Below, in pieces: positions 16,878 through 24,323 of a DNA stretch of 64,000 nucleotides; position 1 is the stretch's first letter, and each line of letters begins with the position of its first letter. This DNA comes from Chlorobiota bacterium (GTDB lineage Bacteria > Bacteroidota > Ignavibacteria > OLB7). Both the position numbers and the translations under genes were made by a program. A model generated the notes under the pieces. That model did no database searches, was not told where the DNA came from, and saw only the letters and a program-made list of their open reading frames with translations. The stretch spans positions 1 through 64,000 of the forward strand of contig JAEUSP010000135.1 of NCBI GenBank assembly GCA_016788565.1, read 5' to 3'.

Positions 16878-18958
16878 GCATCAGTATTCCAACACAAGTG
16901 CTGGCCGATGCCTTGCATGACAGAATCAAGGGGCGCTCTGTGCGCGAGGCGGTGTTCACAACCTTCAGCTTCGATCCAGGGTTCTTCGAGAAGGAAATCC
17001 TGCCGATCCTCTTCGATCAATCATTCTCGCATATGCCCGATATCCGATTGCAGCAGCTGGAGAAAGCGTTGCGGGGCATACCACATGTGGCGGTCTATTT
17101 CGACCGCGGACATCTGCAGGATAACGACCCCCCAAAACTGGATGTGCAGCGGTTCCCGATGTCGCGCAGACAGGGCTACTTCCATCCCAAACTTGCGCTG
17201 ATTCTTGTTGAGGATGCCAAGAATAACCCCGCTTCGCGATCACTGATTGTTGGGGTCTTCTCTGCCAATCTTACACAGAGTGGTTGGTGGGAAAATCTTG
17301 AGTGTGGGGAGATACTGGAGGCTACCGAAGGGAAGCCCTGTTCGTTCAAGGATGATCTGCTGGGCATCTGCAATCTGCTGCGCAGCTCCGATACCGCAGG
17401 CCGCGATCACGCAGCATTGGATGCAATCCAGGCGTTCGTGAAGCAGCTTGATGAGACAACGCCACGTTCGCCCAAACGCATGCTTCATCCAAGGTTGTTT
17501 TACGGCGACGAGACGTTGGGTCAGTTCCTTGCATCGCACCTTCAGCTGCGGCCCGGGGTGTACAACCTTGAGATTATCTCACCCTATTTTGAATCCAGCG
17601 AATCACCGGAAGCGCTCAAACGGTTGATAGACTGCATCCAACCGAGGGAGACTCGCATATTTCTGCCGACCAACGATGCCGGGGAAGGACTCTACTCGGA
17701 GAAATATTCCCAGGCAATCCAGCAGTATCGGCAAGTAGCCTGGGGGCGATTGCCGTGGCAGTTGCTGCAGCGCGGCGCGGCCACCAGCAACCAGAGTGCC
17801 AAACGGTTTGTTCACGCAAAGCTGTACCGGCTCTGGAGCCGATCCGAAGGGCACGAATACCTTCTGGTTGGCTCGCCCAACATGACATTGGCGGCGCACG
17901 GTACCTTCAAAAGCGGCAATGTAGAGGTGGCCGCGTTGATTGACCTGGGGAGGGGCAGAAAACCAAGTTTCTGGCTTGATAAAATTCCCGATCACGATGT
18001 CCCGAAGCCAGCTGATGATCGGGAACCGGATGGTAGTGACGAGGTCGAGGAATCGCAAGTTCCCCCCATTGCCATCAGGTATGATTGGAAACGCAAGAAG
18101 GCCAACTATTACTGGGAATCAGGCTCGCCGCCGGAATGGGTAGAACTCTCCTTCGGCCAAGTGCTGCAGATTACGTTGCGCCGTATCACTGCCGGCCAGT
18201 GGCAAGACATGCCAGCCGAGGCGAGCGAGACCTTGCAACGCCTGCTGAATACCACTGCATTCCTGTACGCCACAAGCAGCGACGGCAAGTCAGGCACGAT
18301 CGTGGTTGAGGAATCGGGCATGGAGCAGAAGCCAACATTGCAATCAACACTTACCGCCAGTGAAATCTTTCGCTCTTGGTCATTGCTCACGCCCGATCAA
18401 GAGGGAGATACAACAGCTGGCACGAGGAAGGGTACCGGAAACTTGGTAATCCGCCCGCGACCACGGAACGTTGAGAGCTTTTTCGATCATTTTGCTGGCA
18501 TCTTCCATGCGTTTGCAAAGCTGGAGAAGTACGTCATCGAGGCCATCGCTTCAGGCAATTACAAGAATGCGAACTATCGTTTGTTTGGCAAGCAATACGA
18601 CTCGCTGCCGACGCTAATTGCCATTCTGAACACGGACAAGGATACCCAACCGGAGCGGGTCGAAGCGAAGGAGTCTGACCTTGTGGCGCGGTACGTCACA
18701 CTGCTGACCGCCAAGCAAGTAGTGGATCGGTTACAGCAACGAGGCAAGATACTGAAGGACCGAAAGGAGGCCAAAGCGTGGAAGGCATTCGTGGATGAAC
18801 AGAGCAAAGAGTTCGGTAGCCTGAAACGGCAGCTGAATCCGATCATAGCCCGCATCCGGAAGTCATTCAGCTTCGACACTGCTGAGGAACGCAAGGAATT
18901 TTTCAAGTGGTTCGATCATTGGTTCCTGAAAGATATGTCACCGACGGAGGAAGCATGA
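16874..18958 (+). CDS. Phospholipase-D-like protein of the putative defence cassette
   Basis: A 694-aa protein with two phospholipase-D half sites. The first is H104-P-K106 followed by SANLT (N132 region); the second is H314-A-K316 followed by G333-S-P-N336. HxK with a downstream GSxN is the PLD superfamily pattern, used by nucleases as well as lipases. The classical distal aspartate of HKD is not evident in either site, as in several restriction-type PLD proteins. The C-terminal half is helical and charged and unrecognised. No signal peptide is present, so it acts in the cytoplasm. The ATG at 16874 (ATGA overlap) is preferred over an upstream in-frame start. It overlaps the helicase start by ATGA too. 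A DNA-cleaving effector is the likely role. Confidence 0.83.
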   Translation: MSISIPTQVLADALHDRIKGRSVREAVFTTFSFDPGFFEKEILPILFDQSFSHMPDIRLQQLEKALRGIPHVAVYFDRGHLQDNDPPKLDVQRFPMSRRQGYFHPKLALILVEDAKNNPASRSLIVGVFSANLTQSGWWENLECGEILEATEGKPCSFKDDLLGICNLLRSSDTAGRDHAALDAIQAFVKQLDETTPRSPKRMLHPRLFYGDETLGQFLASHLQLRPGVYNLEIISPYFESSESPEALKRLIDCIQPRETRIFLPTNDAGEGLYSEKYSQAIQQYRQVAWGRLPWQLLQRGAATSNQSAKRFVHAKLYRLWSRSEGHEYLLVGSPNMTLAAHGTFKSGNVEVAALIDLGRGRKPSFWLDKIPDHDVPKPADDREPDGSDEVEESQVPPIAIRYDWKRKKANYYWESGSPPEWVELSFGQVLQITLRRITAGQWQDMPAEASETLQRLLNTTAFLYATSSDGKSGTIVVEESGMEQKPTLQSTLTASEIFRSWSLLTPDQEGDTTAGTRKGTGNLVIRPRPRNVESFFDHFAGIFHAFAKLEKYVIEAIASGNYKNANYRLFGKQYDSLPTLIAILNTDKDTQPERVEAKESDLVARYVTLLTAKQVVDRLQQRGKILKDRKEAKAWKAFVDEQSKEFGSLKRQLNPIIARIRKSFSFDTAEERKEFFKWFDHWFLKDMSPTEEA

Positions 18959-21900
18959 ATCGCATTGATAGGATTGATAGAATAGACATCTCAGTTGCCG
19001 AAGGTCTGATAGATTTTAGCCGTGGCATGATTTCCGGGGGGCTGGCCCACGAACAACTCAGGGGCGCGGTTGCCATCCACAACATACTTGCCGAAAAGGG
19101 CTTCGCCTACCTTGCCGACGAAGTAGGCATGGGCAAAACCTACGTGGCGCTGGGTGCTGTTGGGCTTCTGCGATTCTTCAATCCGGGGATGCGTATCCTG
19201 TTCATTGCCCCGCGCGACAACATCCAGACAAAGTGGATCAAGGAGCTGTACAACTTCACGCGCAACAACTGGCTGAACCAAGATCAACGAGTGAAAAGTG
19301 TGCAGAATCTTCCGGTGGTGTCGGCCATTAAGTGCAATAACTTGGAGCAGTGGGGGCGCGAAATAGTTCGCAATCCCAACTGTGATGCGTTCCTGCGGAT
19401 GCCCAGCTTCAGCCTATCGCTATCGGGTCAAAGCGATTCGTGGGTCGGCAAGCGCGATCGGCTTATGAGGCTTGTGCCGAATGTTGCGAAAGCATCGCTT
19501 AGCCTTGCAAGCAAGGAGGAATTCAAGCGCAATTATGCGCGCGCGTTGAACACGATCCTTCCCGAATATGATCTGGTTGTTATTGACGAAGCCCATAACC
19601 TGAAGCATGGCCGCGAAGGAACGGCTTCGCGTAATCAGATACTGGCCGGGGTGCTTGGCATTGATGACGAAACAGACCTCAAGGCATTCCCCGGTTACGG
19701 GGGGCGTTGCAAGCGTGTGTTGCTCCTGTCGGCAACCCCGCTGGAAACCGACTACGCAGAACTTTGGCATCAGCTTGATCTGTTTGGTTATGGCCAAAAC
19801 GTTGCAGATCTGAAGCAGCCGGAGTATGATGATGCGAAGAAGCGCGAACTGATTGGCCAGTTCATGGTGCGGCGCATAACATCGCTTCAGATTGGCGGGA
19901 AACCTCACACGAAAAATATGTACCGCCGTGAGTGGCGCGGCGGCGGCTGCCTGGAGTTTGACAAGCCGATTGATATCCCCAGCAAGCACCAGCAGTTAAT
20001 CGTTGCCCTTATTCAAAAAAAAGTGTCCGAGGTGCTGAACAGCGCTCGATTCAACGCCAGCTTCCAGATTGGATTGCTCTCTTCGTTCGAGAGCTTCGCT
20101 GAAACTGTAAAGAGCAAGCACAAGGCCAAACCCGACGATGAAGGAGCGTTCGATGGCGACCAAACCCAGGACACCGCCGAGCGCGAAGGCATTGATACGG
20201 GCAACGTCACTGCAATTGCGCAATCGTACCGAACAACATTCGGCAAACCGCTCCCCCACCCGAAGATGGACGCAGTTGTTGCAAGCCTAAAAGATGCGTT
20301 CCGGACCAGGCAGAAGGCACTGATCTTTGTTCGGCGGATTAAAAGCGTTGATGAGCTACAGGCCAAACTCTGTCTGGAGTATGATGAATGGATCCGCACG
20401 TATATCGAAACCCTTCTGCCCGACTCACTTTCAGAGGAGTTTGAAAAAGTCTGGGCCAGGTATCAGGCCGATCGCCGGCCCGATGCAAAGCCGCAAACGC
20501 TGGGGGTGGATGAAGAGCGCGAAACCGACACCACCTACGATGATGAACCTGCCGAATCCCCATCCGACGACGATGCCGGCGGCAACGACACGTTCTTCTC
20601 ATGGTTCTTTCGTGGTAATGGGCCGAGGGGCGTTCTCTCTGGGGCGGCCTTCCGCAAGAACCGTTTGCAAGGGGAAGGCTCGGCCTACACGACGTTCTTT
20701 GAGGATAATTATCTGCTGGCCTTGCTGGGGCGGACCCGTAACCCACTTGACGCACTGGCCACGGCGTTGGGCCGGGAGGTAGAGGATGTTCGCAGGGAAT
20801 TACGATCGCTTGCCGCCTCGGCATTCGAGCATCGGACGCGCCGGAAAAAATATCCGCGTTTTCACCTGTTCCATGCCTACCAAGTGGCGGGGCTAACACT
20901 GCTTGCGGGCCACGCAAACCAGTTTCAACAGGAAGCCAAAATCATTCTGAATGCCCGATACGGCCAACGCCGACCCTATCTGCTGGCGCAGGTGGCGGCT
21001 ACCTTTCCGGCTGCGGATGAGTACATCGGCGAGAAGACGTTCTTCACAGAGCTTCGTGAAAGAGCAGGGCTTTGCAAGGAGATATGGCTTGTGCCGAATC
21101 GCATCAGGCACAACGGCGCGGCACACGAGCAGGAAATGGATGATTTCCGCAATCGTGAACAACGCCGCGAACTGCTTGCCTCCGTAGTCCGATTGGGGCA
21201 TCCGTTGATGACGCTTTGGGCACTGCTTGTGGCCCAGCTTGGGACGATGAAGCTGGGTGCACAGCAACCGAGAAGCAATGACCGAAGCGAAGTGCTTATC
21301 AACATTTTTCTTGAACACCTTGAGCGTGAACGGCAGGAATCAATCACCACCAAACAACCGCTGCACACTGCCTACAGTGAACTGCACGATGTGGCGCAGT
21401 GCTTTGATCTTTTACTGAACACTACCTTCCCTGAAGTACGACAACAACAGAGGAGGTTGGCAGAACTACCCGCAGACTATGCAAAAGTCCTTGGTGCCCA
21501 GACACCAGTGTGCGGAATGCACGGAGGGGTCAACGCCACGCTGGTAAAGCAATTCAGGATGCCGGGCTATCCAATTATTATGATTTCCACAGACGTGCTT
21601 CAGGAAGGGGAGGACCTGCACACGTTCTGCTCGCGCATCATCCATTACGGGATCAGCTGGACATCATCGGCGATGGAGCAAAGAACCGGGCGGATAGACC
21701 GCGTTAACTCACTGACGCATCGCTGTCTGGAAGCAATCGCCGATTCTGCTTCGCCCTCGGATTCCCTGCAAGCGTACTATCCCTACCTTCGTGATTCGGT
21801 GGAAGTGCTACAAGTGAATCGGGTGTTTGAACGAATGAATGAGTTCTTGCGCAAAACACATATTCTGGGGGAAAACGAAGTCACCAGCAAGCGCATCAAC

Positions 21901-22581
21901 ACGGATCAGGAATCCGCCCGCCAGTGGAAGATACCAGAGCAGATACTCAGTCCGCTGAAATCAGCGTTTGAAATACACGATGGCCACTTGAGCGGCAGAA
22001 AGAGGGAGGTGCAATCCGTGGTTCGGCGCGTTGAGGCCGTGGTGCAACACTTGCAGGACGTTCGTGCCGGGCTTGATGGCTGCTTGCGCATTGACTGGGA
22101 ACCTCAATCCGATCGTTCAGCGTTGTATGGCACGGCGTATTGCTCAGCCAACGCTACGCAGTTGGTGGAACCATCGGTAAAACAGGATCAGCAAGCAGTC
22201 CGCCGCCAGCCATTTGCGCTCTACCTCCGCTCCGCTCGGTACAGTGGCGATGTGATACTGCTTCATGCAATCAGCCCCGTCGGTAAACTTGTGACGGATC
22301 CGCAAACCCTTGCTGAATTGATGCAGTACAAGGCAGTTCTCGACGGAGCAAAAGTCTGTTTGGTACCAGAGGGGGTGAACAGCTATTCCATCACGGTTGA
22401 AGGCGATATCCGGTTCGATCCAACAACTACACAGCTGGAAGAGGTTATAGACCTGCTGACACGTGTTGCCATCTCCGCCGACCGCATCGAGCGCGAGAAA
22501 ATGGGGAAAGATGCTCACTTTAATGAATTCGGAGATGACCTAACAAAGGAGGGGCGCAATGCAGATGATGGAAAAAATTGA
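18955..22581 (+). CDS. SNF2-type superfamily 2 helicase with large insertion in the second RecA lobe
   Basis: A 1208-aa DNA translocase/helicase. Walker A is DEVGMGKT with K61-T62, motif II is DEAH at 211-214, motif III is LLLSATP near 258, and motif VI is Q909-R-T-G-R913. Motifs IV-V appear as GMHGGVNATLV and STDVLQEGEDL. Between the beginning of lobe 2 (KALIFVRR, about 450) and those motifs lies an insertion of about 350 residues. It includes an acidic stretch near 525-560 (PAESPSDDDAGGND) and is unlike ordinary SNF2 proteins. The translated N-terminus starts MNRIDRIDRIDI, a short in-frame repeat. The start overlaps the PLD gene by ATGA. It probably moves along or remodels DNA for the PLD partner; DrmD-like or restriction-like roles are possible. 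Confidence 0.88.
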   Translation: MNRIDRIDRIDISVAEGLIDFSRGMISGGLAHEQLRGAVAIHNILAEKGFAYLADEVGMGKTYVALGAVGLLRFFNPGMRILFIAPRDNIQTKWIKELYNFTRNNWLNQDQRVKSVQNLPVVSAIKCNNLEQWGREIVRNPNCDAFLRMPSFSLSLSGQSDSWVGKRDRLMRLVPNVAKASLSLASKEEFKRNYARALNTILPEYDLVVIDEAHNLKHGREGTASRNQILAGVLGIDDETDLKAFPGYGGRCKRVLLLSATPLETDYAELWHQLDLFGYGQNVADLKQPEYDDAKKRELIGQFMVRRITSLQIGGKPHTKNMYRREWRGGGCLEFDKPIDIPSKHQQLIVALIQKKVSEVLNSARFNASFQIGLLSSFESFAETVKSKHKAKPDDEGAFDGDQTQDTAEREGIDTGNVTAIAQSYRTTFGKPLPHPKMDAVVASLKDAFRTRQKALIFVRRIKSVDELQAKLCLEYDEWIRTYIETLLPDSLSEEFEKVWARYQADRRPDAKPQTLGVDEERETDTTYDDEPAESPSDDDAGGNDTFFSWFFRGNGPRGVLSGAAFRKNRLQGEGSAYTTFFEDNYLLALLGRTRNPLDALATALGREVEDVRRELRSLAASAFEHRTRRKKYPRFHLFHAYQVAGLTLLAGHANQFQQEAKIILNARYGQRRPYLLAQVAATFPAADEYIGEKTFFTELRERAGLCKEIWLVPNRIRHNGAAHEQEMDDFRNREQRRELLASVVRLGHPLMTLWALLVAQLGTMKLGAQQPRSNDRSEVLINIFLEHLERERQESITTKQPLHTAYSELHDVAQCFDLLLNTTFPEVRQQQRRLAELPADYAKVLGAQTPVCGMHGGVNATLVKQFRMPGYPIIMISTDVLQEGEDLHTFCSRIIHYGISWTSSAMEQRTGRIDRVNSLTHRCLEAIADSASPSDSLQAYYPYLRDSVEVLQVNRVFERMNEFLRKTHILGENEVTSKRINTDQESARQWKIPEQILSPLKSAFEIHDGHLSGRKREVQSVVRRVEAVVQHLQDVRAGLDGCLRIDWEPQSDRSALYGTAYCSANATQLVEPSVKQDQQAVRRQPFALYLRSARYSGDVILLHAISPVGKLVTDPQTLAELMQYKAVLDGAKVCLVPEGVNSYSITVEGDIRFDPTTTQLEEVIDLLTRVAISADRIEREKMGKDAHFNEFGDDLTKEGRNADDGKN

Positions 22582-22984
22582 AAATATGCTCGGCTCCAAG
22601 CCGATTACGTTGGATGGTGGTGTAACGATAACCCGCCAGCCAACTACCCGCCAGTCAAACAGGGTGATGATTCAGTTCAGCAATGGACGGAAGCGGGTTG
22701 TTCACTACCGTTGCAACGGCGACATGATTCGATTTTGGTCTGTGTGCGTCGCCTCGCATCTTGCACGCAACCTCAATAATGGTTGGCTAGCGGAACAGCT
22801 TCTTGCACGCAATCGCGTCGTTGATGTGGTTGGCTTCACGCTTGCACCCAAGGGCGGAATCGAAGCTGAGTTTGCTCAGCGCGCCACAACCTTGCAGCGT
22901 GATGAACTGTTATTCTATCTGATCCTTATCGCCCGCGAGGCCGATCGTTTCGCGGAGTATGTAACGCAGAAGGATCGGGAGTAA
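22559..22984 (+). CDS. Unrecognised 141-aa protein ending the cassette
   Basis: A small 141-aa protein overlapping the helicase 3' end by 23 bp. It has one of the few strong ribosome sites in the window (AGGAGG at about 22547-22552, 6 nt before ATG 22559); ATGs at 22565 and 22568 are alternatives. No domain is recognised. The N-terminal half is beta-rich (DGGVTITRQP, RVMIQFSNGRKRVVHY). The C-terminal half is helical with acidic and basic residues (LQRDELLFYLILIAREADRF). No membrane segment is present. Position and overlap argue that it belongs to the same system, as accessory or regulatory component. An antitoxin-like or adaptor role is speculation. Confidence 0.72.
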   Translation: MQMMEKIENMLGSKPITLDGGVTITRQPTTRQSNRVMIQFSNGRKRVVHYRCNGDMIRFWSVCVASHLARNLNNGWLAEQLLARNRVVDVVGFTLAPKGGIEAEFAQRATTLQRDELLFYLILIAREADRFAEYVTQKDRE

Positions 22985-23024
22985 GATGCTCCTTACTCTA
23001 CATTCGACATTCCCAACAGTTTTC

Positions 23025-24119
23025 ATGCTTACAACACCACAACTGATTGCCCTAAACTCACTTCCTGGGATCACCTCGGCGGCGGTGCGGAGGTTGGTGG
23101 AGACGGGGGAAGATTTCCAGACGATTGCGAACGCCCCGCCGGAGGACTTGGCCGCCGAAGGGCTACGAAGTGCGGCGATTGCGGGAATGGCGAACATGGA
23201 GTTGCTGCTTCGGCAAGCCGAATCGCAGGTTCAGCGGGCGGCGCAGTTTGGCGGCGGGATTATCCATTTCTGGAGCGACGACTACCCCGCACGGCTCCGC
23301 CAGATTTACGCGCCACCGATCATCCTCTACCTGCATGGCACTTTGCTGCCGGAAGATGACCGCTCGATTGCCATTGTTGGAACGCGCGCGGCCACGATGT
23401 ACGGGCGATTGAGCGCCGAAAAATATGCCGAAGAATTTTGCGCAAGCGGCGTGACGGTGGTTAGCGGGCTTGCGCGCGGAATAGACCAGTACGCCCACGC
23501 CGCCGCACTCCGCACCAGCGGCAGAACAATCGCCGTGATTGCCAGTGGGTTGGATGAAATTTCGCCAAGCCTATCGGCACAGATGGCGCGGAAAATTGCC
23601 GAGCGTGGGGTGGTGATTAGCGAGTACCCGTTTGGCGTGAAAGCAATCCCCGCGTACTTCCCGCAGCGGAACAGAATTATCAGCGGAATGACGGCAGCGA
23701 CGGTGGTGGTGGAGAGCGACCAGAAAGGGGGAGCGATGATTACCGCCAGCTTTGCGTTGGATCAAAGCCGCGAGGTGTTCGCGCTTCCCGGGCCGATTTC
23801 CTCGCCGAAAAGCCGCGGCACCAACGGCCTTATCCGCACCGACCGTGCGCGGCTGACCCAATCGCCGGTTGATGTTCTGGACGCGCTGGGCTACCACATC
23901 CCAACCGCTGCGGCAAACAACTTCAGCAGCGAACCGCCCGCCGATCTCACCCTGTTTGAGCGTGCCATTTTCGACTCCCTTGACGGCGAACCCCGCCACG
24001 TTGACACCCTCTGCGAATCCACCGGCCTCACCAGCAGCGAAGCCCTTGTGGCATTGCTTGCGTTGGAGTTCAAAGGGCTGGCAAGGCAGATGGCGGGGAA
24101 GATGTTTTTGCGGCGGTGA
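23025..24119 (+). CDS. dprA: DNA processing protein DprA (Smf)
   Basis: A 364-aa DprA/Smf protein, which loads RecA on incoming single-stranded DNA in natural transformation. An N-terminal helix-hairpin-helix-like region (LNSLPGITSAAVRRL) precedes the Rossmann-like core with IAIVGTRAATMYGR, SGLARGIDQYAH, PQRNRIISGM and VVVESDQKGGAM. A winged-helix-like C-terminal domain ends in FKGLARQMAGKMFLRR. ATG at 23025 is preferred over 22986 because the bases between resemble intergenic CATTCGACATTC repeat rather than coding DNA. The stop codon is followed directly by six G and a GAATGTC repeat. It lies 40 bp after the helicase cassette, on the same strand, but is probably an independent housekeeping gene. 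Confidence 0.93.
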   Translation: MLTTPQLIALNSLPGITSAAVRRLVETGEDFQTIANAPPEDLAAEGLRSAAIAGMANMELLLRQAESQVQRAAQFGGGIIHFWSDDYPARLRQIYAPPIILYLHGTLLPEDDRSIAIVGTRAATMYGRLSAEKYAEEFCASGVTVVSGLARGIDQYAHAAALRTSGRTIAVIASGLDEISPSLSAQMARKIAERGVVISEYPFGVKAIPAYFPQRNRIISGMTAATVVVESDQKGGAMITASFALDQSREVFALPGPISSPKSRGTNGLIRTDRARLTQSPVDVLDALGYHIPTAAANNFSSEPPADLTLFERAIFDSLDGEPRHVDTLCESTGLTSSEALVALLALEFKGLARQMAGKMFLRR

Positions 24120-24260
24120 GGGGGGAATGTCGAATGTCGGATGTCGAATGCCGGATTTTGGAGTTGCCCGCGAAGCTCACCAGAGCGTAGCAGGGGGGCG
24201 CGAGTTCGGCGGTGGCAGCTTCAAAATCTTTCACCCTTCCCATCTCACTCTTCACTCTTC
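24120..24260. repeat. Composite intergenic repeat after dprA
   Basis: Directly after the dprA stop codon, six G lead into GAATGTCGAATGTCGG, then a 35-bp block containing GCGAAGCTCACCAGAGCG and AGCAGGGGGGCG, then CACTCTTCACTCTTC. The middle block reappears at about 54090-54125 with the other two motifs again beside it, in different order. No gene is apparent up to the cyclase start. Confidence 0.8.
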
Positions 24261-24323
24261 AACTCCCCCTCCTTATTTTGCCAGCCACAAAAGAAAGAAG
24301 TTTCTGTTCTCCAATCCAACACC

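Noticed and set aside
15576-22984. DISARM, Mokosh, BREX or Dpd system
   Set aside because: There is no methylase, DrmA/DrmB, PglZ, BrxL or TGT-like gene. The helicase is SNF2-type rather than the superfamily 1 type I recall for Mokosh. Azaca-like affinity is kept only as a weak possibility.
22986-23024. Upstream start for dprA at 22986
   Set aside because: The 39 bases resemble the CATTCGACATTC intergenic repeat. The conserved DprA N-terminus begins at 23025.
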